Below are positions 51,645 to 60,811 of a stretch of DNA of 64,000 nt, piece by piece. Source of the stretch: Niabella ginsenosidivorans (lineage in GTDB: Bacteria > Bacteroidota > Bacteroidia > Chitinophagales > Chitinophagaceae); contig NZ_CP015772.1 of assembly GCF_001654455.1 (NCBI RefSeq), positions 5,146,001-5,210,000 of the forward strand, read 5' to 3'. The notes beneath the pieces were generated by a model. That model saw only the letters and a list, made by a program, of their open reading frames with translations, ran no database searches and was not told the origin of the DNA. The translations under genes and the position numbers were made by a program. Position 1 is the stretch's first letter, and every line of letters begins with the position of its first letter.

Positions 51645-52433
51645 ATGAAAATATATACCCGGGACCTGGTAAAGCGCTATGGCGAGCGTACAGTGGTAAA
51701 CCATGTTTCTTTTGAAGTGAACCAGGGAGAGATTGTAGGCTTGCTGGGCCCCAATGGTGCTGGTAAGACCACCTCCTTCTACCAGGTGGTGGGGCTTATA
51801 AAGCCGGATGAAGGGCATGTATTTCTGAATGATGAGGATATTACCAGGCTGCCTATGTATAAACGGGCGCAGATGGGCATTGGTTATTTGCCACAGGAAG
51901 CGTCGGTTTTCAGGAAATTAAGCGTGGAAGACAATATTGCTGCTGTGCTGGAAATGACCCGGTTACCAAAAGAACAGCAAAAGGAAAAACTGGAATCCCT
52001 GCTGGCTGAATTTCGCCTGGGGCATGTACGCAAAAGTAACGGGGATGTATTGAGCGGCGGGGAGCGGCGCAGAACGGAAATTGCCCGGGCGCTGGCCGTG
52101 GACCCCAAATTTATTTTGCTGGATGAGCCTTTTGCGGGTATTGACCCGATTGCAGTGGAAGATATTCAGAGCATTGTAGCCCGGTTAAAGTATAAAAATA
52201 TAGGAATCCTTATTACAGACCATAACGTAAATGAAACCCTGTCTATCTGCGACCGTGCTTACCTGCTGATTGACGGAAAGATTTTTGAGAAAGGCACTGC
52301 TGAAGAGCTGGCTGCCAATGAGCAGGTACGCCGGTTATATCTGGGCCGTAACTTTGAGCTGAAGCGAAAAGATTACCTGCACGAAGAAGCCCAGCAGAAT
52401 ATTGCCGAGCTGGGACTGCAATCTGAAAATTAA
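51645..52433 (+). CDS. lptB: LPS export ABC transporter ATP-binding protein
   Basis: About 262 residues. The start is set at [13 protein letters not shown] by comparison with the family; ATG codons at 51639 and 51609 are also in frame. Walker [10 protein letters not shown]-loop [14 protein letters not shown] signature [16 protein letters not shown], Walker [13 protein letters not shown] and the H-loop [10 protein letters not shown] are all present. The FRKL after the Q-loop is typical of LptB. It drives LPS extraction from the inner membrane with LptFG and LptC. lptC is 1.3 kb away on the other strand; lptFG are not in the window. Confidence 0.93.
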   Translation: MKIYTRDLVKRYGERTVVNHVSFEVNQGEIVGLLGPNGAGKTTSFYQVVGLIKPDEGHVFLNDEDITRLPMYKRAQMGIGYLPQEASVFRKLSVEDNIAAVLEMTRLPKEQQKEKLESLLAEFRLGHVRKSNGDVLSGGERRRTEIARALAVDPKFILLDEPFAGIDPIAVEDIQSIVARLKYKNIGILITDHNVNETLSICDRAYLLIDGKIFEKGTAEELAANEQVRRLYLGRNFELKRKDYLHEEAQQNIAELGLQSEN

Positions 52434-52463
52434 AAAGCCGCAGCAATTGCTTGCTGCAGCTTT
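52434..52463 (+). terminator. Bidirectional hairpin after lptB
   Basis: AAAGC / GCAGCAA / TTGCTGC / GCTTT forms a 12-bp stem with a C/A mismatch and a 4-nt loop, starting at the lptB stop codon. It serves both lptB and the convergent gene at 52496. Confidence 0.7.
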
Positions 52464-52495
52464 GATGTCAGATCAACTCTGCGAACTTTAAAAAA

Positions 52496-52777
52496 CTATA
52501 CTTTAGGCGCTTCTTCGGACTCTTCCAGCTTATTGTCTTTTGAGAATTTGTTACGATGTTCTGTAAACTTGCTGATGATCTGGTCGATTTCTTCAATAGC
52601 CTTGTCTACATTTTCATGAACATCCGGGAGCGTTTTATCCAACAGCCCTACACCCAGGTTAATATTTTCTGTTTCAATCTGTGCAATTTTCTTTAACACG
52701 GATGTTTCGCTGTTTTTAAGATCGTCCAGCTCCCTTAAAATCTTGTCCATTACCGCTAATTTTTCTCTTTTATCCAT
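52496..52777 (-). CDS. Small coiled-coil protein of unknown function
   Basis: 93 residues, acidic at the C terminus (NKLEESEEAPKV), predicted all-helical with heptad-like spacing (VMDKILRELDDLKNSETSVL, VDKAIEEIDQIISKF). No signal peptide. No family recognised. Good coding pattern, with a terminator right behind it on the lptB side. Confidence 0.6.
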   Translation of the reverse strand: MDKREKLAVMDKILRELDDLKNSETSVLKKIAQIETENINLGVGLLDKTLPDVHENVDKAIEEIDQIISKFTEHRNKFSKDNKLEESEEAPKV

Positions 52778-52925
52778 AATGAGTTTTTTTAAGTGTGATC
52801 TTATCCTTAAAATGATAGCTATGCACCTGTTGGTACAAACACTGTGCAGGAATGAAATTCCGGGTACGGTTTTACGGTTTCTTTTGCAGAAACCGGGGTG
52901 GAATCTTAAAAAAACGCAAAAGCGG

Positions 52926-53750
52926 CTATTGATCCAGGAAAAGGTCGGTATACAGTTCCTGACCGGGCATTATGGCATACTGACTGAAATCTGTAATTCC
53001 TTCTGCCAGGAGCACTTCTTCATCTGTAAAACAGTTTCCGGTACAGGCACGCGGATCTTTCTGTAAAATATAAAAGGCAGCATCTGCAACAATTTGTGGT
53101 GAACGGCTTCTGTTGGCCAATGCCTGCCCGCCTAAAAGATTGCGGACCGCGGCTGTATCAATAGTGGTTCTGGGCCATAAGGAATTGGCTGCTATAGGAA
53201 CCTCTTTAAATTCTGCAGCCCATCCCAGAGTAAGCAGGCTCATATTGTATTTTGAAATAGTATAGGCCACATGCGGCCCCAGCCATTTTGCATTTAAGTT
53301 TATGGGAGGGGATAGCGTTAAAATATGTGCAGTTGCTGATTTTTTTAAATACGGCAGTGCCGCTTGCACCATCAAAAAGCTGCCCCGTACATTTACCTCC
53401 TGCATCAGGTTATACCGCTTTAGGGGTGTGGAGGCCGTATCTGTTAAAGAAATGGCGGATGCATTATTAACAATGATATCAATTCCACCGAATGCTTCTG
53501 CTGTTGCTGCGATAACATTTTTCACCTGCTCTTCATCCCGCACATCACAGGCCACGGGGAGCGCCTTTCCCCCCGCGGCTTCTATTTCCTTGGCAGCGGA
53601 GTAAATAGTGCCGCCCAGCTTTTCGGTTTCTACAGTTGATTTTGCGGCAATAGCAATATTGGCGCCCTCCCGGGCCAGCTTCAGGGCGATTGCTTTTCCA
53701 ATGCCCCTGGTGGCACCGGAGATAACGGCGGTTTTGTTGTTGAAGATCAT
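52926..53750 (-). CDS. Short-chain dehydrogenase/reductase (HSDL2-like)
   Basis: 274 residues. NAD(P) motif SGATRGIGKA (about 10-19), NNAS (about 94-97), and the catalytic SPPINLN...YTISKYN block with Tyr and Lys. An extra AAKSTVETEKLGG insertion after the second strand is typical of the HSDL2-like group, which acts on steroid or fatty-acyl substrates. Cytosolic. It is 27 bp downstream of lptC on the same strand. Confidence 0.87.
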   Translation of the reverse strand: MIFNNKTAVISGATRGIGKAIALKLAREGANIAIAAKSTVETEKLGGTIYSAAKEIEAAGGKALPVACDVRDEEQVKNVIAATAEAFGGIDIIVNNASAISLTDTASTPLKRYNLMQEVNVRGSFLMVQAALPYLKKSATAHILTLSPPINLNAKWLGPHVAYTISKYNMSLLTLGWAAEFKEVPIAANSLWPRTTIDTAAVRNLLGGQALANRSRSPQIVADAAFYILQKDPRACTGNCFTDEEVLLAEGITDFSQYAIMPGQELYTDLFLDQ

Positions 53751-53777
53751 AAGGGGAAGTTACAAAATCGGCAACAT

Positions 53778-54452
53778 TTATTTTGCAGGACGCTGAGCCG
53801 GTGCGGCTGGGGTGCTATCCTTAACAGGTGGTGTCATTGGAGTGGCTGGTCCTTTATGACCGGAACTGTCTGCCTGGCCGGTACCTTCTCCCTGCCCGGG
53901 CAGGTCATTTTGGCCGGGCTGTACCTGCCCGTGCCCGCTTTTGAATTTTACATTCTTAAGATCCTGAGTTGCTTCCAGGCCCTGATCGCCCTGTAAATGC
54001 TGGGCCTGTGAATTGTATTTTGCCGGCTTATCGGTATAAAAAAGTTGTTTGTTCTGGTCCCACCAGAGATCCTGGCAATACAGGGTATCTCCTTTTATGG
54101 AAATGACCCGCACACTGTCGCGCAGGTAGATCATATTTAAAGATTCCATGTATTTCCCATATTTGCTGTCCAGCTTGCTGTCCACCTTTGCACTGTCATT
54201 ATAGAAGTCTACGTGAAGGGTTTTGGGAAATTCTGTATACAGGGTATCTGCCTGAACTCTGAGCATTACGGGCGCTGTTAGCCGGGCCTTTATTTTACCG
54301 CCCTGGGAAAGATAGCCTTCCACTTTAACGGCCCTGTCTGTCATGGATACTTTTTTATTCAATGCATTGATCTCTTCCTGTGAGTTTTCGCAGGAAGAAA
54401 GAATAAGCGCAGCGCTTACTGCAAAAAAATATGTGCAACCGGCTTTGAGCAC
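53778..54452 (-). CDS. lptC: LPS export periplasmic protein LptC
   Basis: 224 residues from a GTG start. A lipoprotein-type signal ends with SSC (residue 20), whereas LptC of Proteobacteria is anchored by a membrane helix. The beta-jellyroll repeats of the LptC/OstA fold follow (VKVEGYLSQGGKIKARLTAP, VKVDFYND-type strand LHVDFYNDSAKV, YLRDSVRVISIKGDTLYCQD). From about residue 175 the protein becomes a Gly/Pro/Gln-rich tail ending APAQRPAK that is not part of the fold. It bridges LPS from LptFGB to the periplasmic LptA chain. Third gene of the coaX / outer-membrane protein / lptC group. Confidence 0.87.
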   Translation of the reverse strand: MLKAGCTYFFAVSAALILSSCENSQEEINALNKKVSMTDRAVKVEGYLSQGGKIKARLTAPVMLRVQADTLYTEFPKTLHVDFYNDSAKVDSKLDSKYGKYMESLNMIYLRDSVRVISIKGDTLYCQDLWWDQNKQLFYTDKPAKYNSQAQHLQGDQGLEATQDLKNVKFKSGHGQVQPGQNDLPGQGEGTGQADSSGHKGPATPMTPPVKDSTPAAPAQRPAK

Positions 54453-54510
54453 CTTCAGTTCTTCGTTTCGCGAAGATAATGGTAAAGAATCAGAAAGAAT
54501 TTATAAGGTG

Positions 54511-55890
54511 TTACATGCTTCTTCTTTTCCCAAACCAGAGATCTGTTAAGGAGAAACCAACCGTAACCCGATAGGCATTTTCCTGCAACGGGTTTTTATT
54601 ATTGCCGCGTTTAAAATACTCAAATGCCAGGTTAATGATAGAGAGCTGGCCTGCTGCCATTTGGTTATGATTGGCAAGCGGAAGCCCTAACCCTGCTGTA
54701 ATGCCATAAGTGGGCAACTGGTTACCATTAAATTTAATATAATCCGGTCCGGTATAAAAGCCAAGACGGTAAGAAACATTACTGAAATAGCTCTTTTTTC
54801 CAACAGGAGTAAACTCTGCGCCCACTTTTAACTTCCAGTTATTGGTAACTGCTGAATCCGGGATCCCGTTAACGGTAAATTCCCGCCAGTTGGTTGAGGT
54901 AAAATCTGCTCCGAACAGCCAGCCGGCTTCCGTTGCTGTCTGGTATTTTTGCAGCACAAACCCTGCAGTAACATTAGTGGGGTACACAATATTACCTTTT
55001 TGATTTGTTTTGGAATAGGAACTATCGGGTGTGGCGGAAGTATAATTAACGCTGCTGGTTGTAATATCAGCCGAGGTATTGATGGTCTGTTTCCAGTTTC
55101 CGTAGGCTCCCAGGCCCAGGTATAACCGGTTGCTTAGCTTGCCATAGTACTGGATACCGGCATCTGCATATAACTTGCCCAGCCCGGTTTTGCTTTCCCA
55201 GGTGCCCGTTGCATAATACGTAGAGTCATTATAAAGGGATCGCGTTGTAGTAAAGTCCTGAGAGCCAAACATATATCCTCCGTTTACCCCCAGCGCAATG
55301 TACTGCTCCTTTCCTACTTTAAATTTAAAGCCTGTTCCTAGCGATGCAAGGTATAAACCTCCATATCCCTGGAAATTAGTTGTTGCGGAATCTATAAAGT
55401 TCCCGGTATTTTCATCGTAAAGTTTACCGGACTGCTGAATATTATAGCTGATCCTGTTCAGGGGCCTTAAGCCAAAAGCAAGCCCCCAGTTACGCCGGAG
55501 GGGCAGCCCAACGGAAACACGGTTGAACAGCAGGTTGGCAGATGTAAATCTTGACTGCTGTGTATTGTCAATAATGGTGCGGCCCTGCCCTTCTATACCG
55601 ATATCCAAAACCACACGGCCCTGTATCTGCTTTTTGGTACCCATTTCTGTTATGGATTGAAAGAAAGAATAAGAGGCCGGATTGGCATAGTTAACTGTGC
55701 CGGGGCTGCTGTAGGCAGCAGAAACACCTCCCATGCCTCTGCCGGCAGCGCTGGAGGAGGATATTTCATCCCCAAGCGCATACCTGGAATAGGGAGAATT
55801 ATCCTGGGAATAGGATAAAAAGTTTATACCTGTAAAACAAATTGCCAGGGCAATATATTTCACGGGGCCAACGTTCAATTTTCTAAGCAT
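54511..55890 (-). CDS. Outer-membrane beta-barrel protein, conserved between coaX and lptC
   Basis: About 459 residues from the ATG of MLRKLNVGPV (an upstream ATG at 55911 adds seven residues). Signal peptide ends near FLSYSQ. The mature part opens NSPYSRYALGDEISSSSAAGRG and continues with about fourteen amphipathic strands, ending VTVGFSLTDLWFGKRRSM. The pattern resembles FadL-type barrels. It overlaps coaX by 8 bp and precedes lptC by 58 bp, an order I know from other Bacteroidota. A role in LPS or hydrophobic-compound transport is suggested by context only. Confidence 0.8.
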   Translation of the reverse strand: MLRKLNVGPVKYIALAICFTGINFLSYSQDNSPYSRYALGDEISSSSAAGRGMGGVSAAYSSPGTVNYANPASYSFFQSITEMGTKKQIQGRVVLDIGIEGQGRTIIDNTQQSRFTSANLLFNRVSVGLPLRRNWGLAFGLRPLNRISYNIQQSGKLYDENTGNFIDSATTNFQGYGGLYLASLGTGFKFKVGKEQYIALGVNGGYMFGSQDFTTTRSLYNDSTYYATGTWESKTGLGKLYADAGIQYYGKLSNRLYLGLGAYGNWKQTINTSADITTSSVNYTSATPDSSYSKTNQKGNIVYPTNVTAGFVLQKYQTATEAGWLFGADFTSTNWREFTVNGIPDSAVTNNWKLKVGAEFTPVGKKSYFSNVSYRLGFYTGPDYIKFNGNQLPTYGITAGLGLPLANHNQMAAGQLSIINLAFEYFKRGNNKNPLQENAYRVTVGFSLTDLWFGKRRSM

Positions 55891-56611
55891 TGTTAACTTC
55901 ACTAATAGCATATAGGCCTTTAAAGATTAATTCAGGGTCGGCAAATATCCTGCTTTTCAGGTGTGATGCCAAATGTTGCAAATCGCCACCGGTTAATACC
56001 ACGTTAAAGTTGTCAAATTTTTCCTCATAAGCGGCTATAAAGCCGTCAAGCTCATAAGCCATTCCCAGAATCACACCGGATAAAATATTGGTTTCCGTGT
56101 CATAACCCATTAAGGGAACATCCGGTTGGGGAGTTATAAGGGGCAATTGAGCCGTATAATATTGTAACGATCGTAATCTCATTTCCAGCCCTGGTGAAAT
56201 AGACCCGCCTATCAGTTCTTTGTATTTATTAACGAAATTGGTAGTGATGCAGGTTCCTAACCCTATGAGCAGCAGGTTTTTATCTGGATAAAAGTGTACC
56301 CCGCCGGCGGCTATTGCCAGACGATCGGCCCCAATTGTTTCCGGTTTTCCGACAGGAGTGGTTATGGGCAATTTTGAGCGGTAGCTAAGCAGATGGAACC
56401 GGGTTCGGTCCTGTAAGATTGTTTCTATTTCCGGATTGTGATGAATAACAGAAGAAAGAATGGATTTTTTGGGCTTATAAGTGTCAATCAATGACCGGAT
56501 GGTGCCGCTTGTGTCATCCTGTAACACCAGCGTTTTTACAATTTCATTTCCTTCAAAGATGGCGACTTTTTTCCGGGTATTGCCAAAATCAAAACAAAGT
56601 GTGGATGACAT
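55883..56611 (-). CDS. coaX: Type III pantothenate kinase
   Basis: 242 residues. The ASKHA-fold P-loop LCFDFGNTRKKVAIF (about 4-18), the GADR block (PETIGADRLAIAAGG, about 93-107), GLGTCITTNFV and GGSISPGLEMRLRSL. It carries out the first step of coenzyme A synthesis. The ATG start is clear, and a ca. 100-bp gap separates it from the LON-domain gene. Confidence 0.94.
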   Translation of the reverse strand: MSSTLCFDFGNTRKKVAIFEGNEIVKTLVLQDDTSGTIRSLIDTYKPKKSILSSVIHHNPEIETILQDRTRFHLLSYRSKLPITTPVGKPETIGADRLAIAAGGVHFYPDKNLLLIGLGTCITTNFVNKYKELIGGSISPGLEMRLRSLQYYTAQLPLITPQPDVPLMGYDTETNILSGVILGMAYELDGFIAAYEEKFDNFNVVLTGGDLQHLASHLKSRIFADPELIFKGLYAISEVNNA

Positions 56612-56708
56612 GATGTGAAAGTAAGTTAATTTTTAAAACGAGTAGATGAAGTGTACCAAAGTTTCCGGTCTTGGGTCAGTGCCGGATTGTTTTTCAAATA
56701 CTATAGAA

Positions 56709-57347
56709 TTATTTTATATTAAACCCGTTCAGGTTCTTAAAATGGCCATTCATATTAATTCTGGCCTTTAACTGGTTCATTTTTTCAAAAACCGGCAGCG
56801 TCCTTTCAAAGTGGCGTTTCAGGTACTCCTGGCGCTGGCGCTCATGCGTTAATTGCAGCAGTTCATACTCCTCATAAAGGGTCAGCCCGGAATGATGTGC
56901 GATATCGTATGCATTCAGCGCTTCATCTTCTTTTTTAAAATCTTTTTTGACCTGTAAATAGCTATGTAACTGCCGCATTTGTTGTATCAGTTGTTTCATT
57001 ACCCTGGGATTGCCCTGGAAGTTGTTTTCCGGATAATTAACAATAGCACCGGAATATAATTTTTCCGGAATATCTTTTATTACCTCGAGTATCTTAAAAA
57101 GATCAGTACCCCTTGTTATAATATCCATTTCCCCGTTTTCGTAGGTTTTGGCAACTGCTTCCACATACACCAGCAATCCGAAATCCTGTAGCCTGTTATC
57201 CATGACCACCGGAATGCCGAATGGTTTTTTCAGCGCCACAGATTCTGTAATTAATTGTTGATACCGGGGTTCAAAAATGTGAAGATTGACCTGCTCATCA
57301 GGGAAAACAACAATTGATAACGGGAATATAGGTATAAAATTGGTCAT
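56709..57347 (-). CDS. LON substrate-binding-domain protein
   Basis: About 212 residues from the ATG of MTNFIPIFPL; twenty upstream codons lie in the promoter region. The N-terminal LON domain is visible (FIPIFPLSIVVFPDEQVNLHIF in pieces, FEPRYQQLI, FGIPVVMDN) followed by a helical C-terminal part (about 125-212). There is no ATPase or protease domain, so it is a stand-alone LAN-type protein. Function unknown; binding of unfolded protein is inferred from the fold. Confidence 0.85.
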   Translation of the reverse strand: MTNFIPIFPLSIVVFPDEQVNLHIFEPRYQQLITESVALKKPFGIPVVMDNRLQDFGLLVYVEAVAKTYENGEMDIITRGTDLFKILEVIKDIPEKLYSGAIVNYPENNFQGNPRVMKQLIQQMRQLHSYLQVKKDFKKEDEALNAYDIAHHSGLTLYEEYELLQLTHERQRQEYLKRHFERTLPVFEKMNQLKARINMNGHFKNLNGFNIK

Positions 57348-57376
57348 ACTTAAAAAACGATGTGAAATTTTCAACT

Positions 57377-57407
57377 CAAACCTACAATTAAAAATTTTAC
57401 ACACCAA
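57377..57407 (-). promoter_or_regulatory. Promoter of the LON-domain gene
   Basis: On the minus strand TTG (57405-57407), 20 bp, TAGGTTTG (57377-57384), then 29 bp to the ATG. A plus-strand TAATTTTG at 57532-57539 may serve the divergent glycosyltransferase gene. The rest of the 306-bp spacer (57348-57653) is AT-rich and shows nothing else. Confidence 0.55.
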
Positions 57408-57653
57408 GGGAAATACCTGCCGCCGTATATTGCCATGCCGGCAAAAATTTATGTATTTTACACTATTTGTTGTTTATTTATAATCAAATAGGTGACAATT
57501 ATTTAACAAAGATACTTGTTGTATATTTTAATAATTTTGTGCCTTCAGTGATGCAGGGTATGGCATCTTACTATTATGAGGTATTCTGAAATAGTTATCA
57601 GTAATTTTTAATCTGCAAAAAAATCATTTGAATTTTTTACAAACTTTATTTGC

Positions 57654-58550
57654 ATGACGGAGGGGCTGAATGTAAAATATCATCAATGCGAAAATAAAAA
57701 AAACGAATGCTTTTCCATATTAATCCCTTCATGGAATAATTTAGAATTTTTAAAATTGTGTATTGAAAGTATTCGAAAAAATTCGACCTATGCGCATCAG
57801 ATCATTGTTCATGTAAATGAAGGGAGCGATGGCACGCTCCAATGGCTTCAGGAACAAAGCAGTATCTGCTATAGCCATACCTCTCAGAATATAGGCATCT
57901 GTTATGCGCTTAACATAATGGCTGAGATGTCTACCACCAATTATATACTTTACATGAATGATGACATGTATGTGTGCCCGGAATGGGATAAACATTTACT
58001 GGAAGAAATCAATAGTATTGGTCATCATTTCTTTTTTATCTCAGCTACAGCAATAGAGCCTGTACCCCAAAGCAGATGCAGCATTAAAGGAGATTTTGGA
58101 AAGGATATCAAAAGCTTTAACGAAGAAAAACTGTTAAAATCATATGCCGGCCTACCCAAGGAAGACTGGCAGGGCGCTACCTGGCCGCCCAATGTGGTTC
58201 ATAAGAGCCTTTGGGCTCTTGTTGGAGGATATAGCATAGAATTTTCTCCGGGTATGTACAGCGATCCTGACTTTTCAATGAAATTATGGAAAGCGGGCGT
58301 TCGCTATTTTAAAGGAGTTGCCCGGAGCCGGGTGTATCATTTTGGCTCCGTTTCTGTTAAGAGAGTTAATAAGAACGGAGGGTATTATACGTTTATTTCA
58401 AAATGGGGCCTTACTGCAGGTACTTTTTCAAAATACTATTTAAGGCGGGGTCAGAAATTTGATGGTGAATTAGCTGTTCCCGAAAAAAAATTGTACCGAT
58501 CTGTCAAGTCTTTATATAAAGGGGTTGTTGCTATTTTTCATAGGAAGTAG
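57654..58550 (+). CDS. Glycosyltransferase family 2
   Basis: 298 residues, GT-A fold. N-terminal FSILIPSWNNLEFLKLCIES (about 21-40), the metal-binding NDDMYV (Asp-Asp, about 102-107), and the acceptor-side block LWALVGGYSIEFSPGMYSDP and DFSMKLWKAGVRYF (in pieces). The C-terminal 60 residues are basic and could lie along the membrane. It is cytosolic and probably adds a sugar to a surface glycan. It stands alone, and no polysaccharide cluster surrounds it. AT-rich relative to its neighbours, which hints at transfer. Confidence 0.85.
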   Translation: MTEGLNVKYHQCENKKNECFSILIPSWNNLEFLKLCIESIRKNSTYAHQIIVHVNEGSDGTLQWLQEQSSICYSHTSQNIGICYALNIMAEMSTTNYILYMNDDMYVCPEWDKHLLEEINSIGHHFFFISATAIEPVPQSRCSIKGDFGKDIKSFNEEKLLKSYAGLPKEDWQGATWPPNVVHKSLWALVGGYSIEFSPGMYSDPDFSMKLWKAGVRYFKGVARSRVYHFGSVSVKRVNKNGGYYTFISKWGLTAGTFSKYYLRRGQKFDGELAVPEKKLYRSVKSLYKGVVAIFHRK

Positions 58551-58612
58551 CCTATAGTTCATAGCAGATGGTTCATGGAATTTCACAGGATGCTGTTTTA
58601 AATCCGTAAATT

Positions 58613-59332
58613 TTAGCGGCTTCTTTTTTCTAACTGCTGTAAGGTGGCCTTCAGATCTTTATGCAATGGGGCGGTCAGCTCTATTGTATTGCCCTGTAGG
58701 TCATTGATCTTTAGCCGGGATGCATGCAGTGCCAGGCGGTTAAGAAGCGGCCGTTCCTCCGGTTCGTTTTTTGACAGGTTGAATTTGCTTTTAAAGGACG
58801 ATAAAAAAACGGGCCTGCCATCGCCATAGATGGCGTCGCAAACCAGCGGGTGCCCTATTGCTTTTGCGTGTACGCGGATCTGGTGCGTACGCCCTGTGTG
58901 GATCCGGAATTGCATCCAGCTGTAGATCTTAAAGTTTTTCAGCACTTTAAAATCCGTTAAGGCCTGTTTGCCTCTTTTGTGGATCAGCATAGTGCCGCGT
59001 TTAACTGTATTTTCCGCAATAGGCGCATCAATGCTTCCTTCCTGTTCCACGGGAGCACCCATTACAAGCCCGTTATAAAGCTTAACTGTTTTTCTTGCTT
59101 CAAATTGCAGGCTGAAATGTTTATGCGCTTCTGCATTTTTTGCAAAGATGATCAGACCGCTTGTTTCCCGGTCCAGACGGTGCACCGTAAAAATTTCATT
59201 GAATTTTTCCAGCAGCAGGTATTTTAGGGATGGTTCTTTCCCTTCCCTGTCCGGTATTGAAAGCAGGCCGGAAGGTTTGTTCAGGGCAATAAGATCATCG
59301 TTTTCAAAAAGGATCAACTCCTGCAGCTTCAT
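58613..59332 (-). CDS. RluA family pseudouridine synthase
   Basis: 239 residues. NKPSGLLSIPD (about 18-28) and the catalytic HRLDRETSGLIIFAKN (about 51-66, Asp). GRTHQIRVHAKAIGHPLVCD follows (about 148-167). No S4 domain. It acts on rRNA or tRNA; the exact site cannot be told. Confidence 0.92.
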   Translation of the reverse strand: MKLQELILFENDDLIALNKPSGLLSIPDREGKEPSLKYLLLEKFNEIFTVHRLDRETSGLIIFAKNAEAHKHFSLQFEARKTVKLYNGLVMGAPVEQEGSIDAPIAENTVKRGTMLIHKRGKQALTDFKVLKNFKIYSWMQFRIHTGRTHQIRVHAKAIGHPLVCDAIYGDGRPVFLSSFKSKFNLSKNEPEERPLLNRLALHASRLKINDLQGNTIELTAPLHKDLKATLQQLEKRSR

Positions 59333-59385
59333 TTTATCTTATAATTGTATGATAATTGGTACAGCAATAATGACCGGGCGCGTTT

Positions 59386-60300
59386 TTATTTTTTTCCCTT
59401 TCCAAAAAACTTAAGATTGCGGATTTCTTTTTCCTTAAGAAAACGATACTTTCCCCTTTCAATATTCTTTTTGGTAAGCCCTCCGAACATAACACGATCC
59501 AGGTGCTTTACTTCATACCCAAGAGATTCAAAGATGCGCCGGACAATGCGGTTGCGGCCACTATGGATCTCAATGCCGACTTGTGTCTTATCTTTTGAAT
59601 CAGCGTAAGCCAGTACATCAACCGGGGCCGGCCCGTCTTCCAGCACAACACCCTGTACTATTTTATCAAAGTCTTTTTTTTCAAGCGGCTTATTTAATGT
59701 AACTGCATACACTTTTTTTATTTCATTGCTGGGGTGTGTTAATTGCTGTGCCAGTTCTCCGTCGTTTGTGATCAATAAAACGCCGGAGGTATTGCGGTCC
59801 AGCCGGCCGACAGGGTAAACTCTTTCTTTTGTAGCATTTTTTATGAGATCCAGTACAGTCTTCCGTTTTTGAGGATCATCGGTGGTAGTAATATAGTCTT
59901 TGGGTTTATTGAGTAAGATATAGACCAGGTTCTTTTCCGGGGTTACTTTTTTACCATTTGCCGTAACTACATCATTGGGCTGCACCTTATAGCCCGGGTC
60001 CCACACCACAACCGCATTTACTTTTACTTTTCCTTCTTTAACCAGTTCCGCGGCATCTCTTCTGGAACAGAGACCGCTGTGCGCCAGGTATTTGTTCAAC
60101 GGCATCTGAGCTGTCTGGGTTGCTGCCCTGCGCTCTATCTTTGGGGCTTCGGCAGCAATTCTCGCTGCTGCTTTTTTTTGCTCAAAATATGCAGCGCGTT
60201 CCTTTTTGTATTGGCGCTTTTCCTGTTTAAAGGCTTCCTTTATTGCTGCATTGCTTTTTTTATGCGCAAACTTTTCAAAACGGGGATCAACTTTTTTCAT
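59386..60300 (-). CDS. RsuA/RluB family pseudouridine synthase with S4 domain
   Basis: 304 residues. The first about 65 residues are a Lys/Ala-rich basic extension, predicted helical. An S4 domain follows (MPLNKYLAHSGLCSRRDAAE, about 73-92), then the catalytic domain with GRLDRNTSGVLLITNDG and IHSGRNRIVRRIFESLGYEV. It modifies rRNA (RluB- or RluE-like). 53 bp upstream of the RluA-type gene on the same strand, probably one transcript. Confidence 0.92.
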   Translation of the reverse strand: MKKVDPRFEKFAHKKSNAAIKEAFKQEKRQYKKERAAYFEQKKAAARIAAEAPKIERRAATQTAQMPLNKYLAHSGLCSRRDAAELVKEGKVKVNAVVVWDPGYKVQPNDVVTANGKKVTPEKNLVYILLNKPKDYITTTDDPQKRKTVLDLIKNATKERVYPVGRLDRNTSGVLLITNDGELAQQLTHPSNEIKKVYAVTLNKPLEKKDFDKIVQGVVLEDGPAPVDVLAYADSKDKTQVGIEIHSGRNRIVRRIFESLGYEVKHLDRVMFGGLTKKNIERGKYRFLKEKEIRNLKFFGKGKK

Positions 60301-60341
60301 GATTTCTATTTTTCAACAGTAATGCGCAAATATCGCCTAAA

Positions 60342-60375
60342 ATCAAAAGCCATCCTAATAAAGATGGCTTTTGAT
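60342..60375 (-). terminator. Terminator after the small Spy-like gene
   Basis: ATCAAAAGCCATC and GATGGCTTTTGAT form a perfect 13-bp stem with an 8-nt loop. It lies 35 bp behind the stop of the gene at 60410. Confidence 0.8.
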
Positions 60376-60409
60376 CTATCTGGTAAACTAACTAATAAGA
60401 AAAAGGTAT

Positions 60410-60784
60410 TTAAGAACCGGAATTACCTCCTCTTCTACCACGCATTTCTTTCATTTTGGCATCCAGCTTTTCAGATTGCTCCTTGGTCAGTATTTTGTCG
60501 CGTGCTTCTTTTTGTGCCATACGGATCTCTTTCATTTTATCCTTTTTCTGGTCTTCAGAAAGGGAATTGTCTTCATGAACTGCCTTCATTTGCTTAAAAC
60601 CGTCTGCATCCAGCGCTTTCAGTTTGTCTTTTTGATCCTGTGTAAGGTTCAGGTCGTTATAGAGTGCTTCGCGACGATTTCCCATTTTTCCATGCCCGTT
60701 GCCCGCGGAAGCGCTGTCCTGGGCGTAAGTGGCGGAAACACTAAAAAGGGTTACAATTGCTGCAATTAAAAACGTTTTTTTCAT
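60410..60784 (-). CDS. Spy/CpxP-like periplasmic protein, short copy
   Basis: 124 residues, signal peptide ending ATYAQ (about residue 22). The mature part is helical with two LTxxQ motifs (LNLTQDQKDKL, ILTKEQSEKL) typical of Spy/CpxP chaperones, and a Gly/Arg-rich C terminus (RGRRGGNSGS). It may bind unfolded envelope proteins or metals. 27 bp downstream of the longer copy; the two form an operon with a terminator. Confidence 0.75.
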   Translation of the reverse strand: MKKTFLIAAIVTLFSVSATYAQDSASAGNGHGKMGNRREALYNDLNLTQDQKDKLKALDADGFKQMKAVHEDNSLSEDQKKDKMKEIRMAQKEARDKILTKEQSEKLDAKMKEMRGRRGGNSGS

Positions 60785-60811
60785 TTTTTTACTTTTAAGT
60801 TAAAGGATTAT

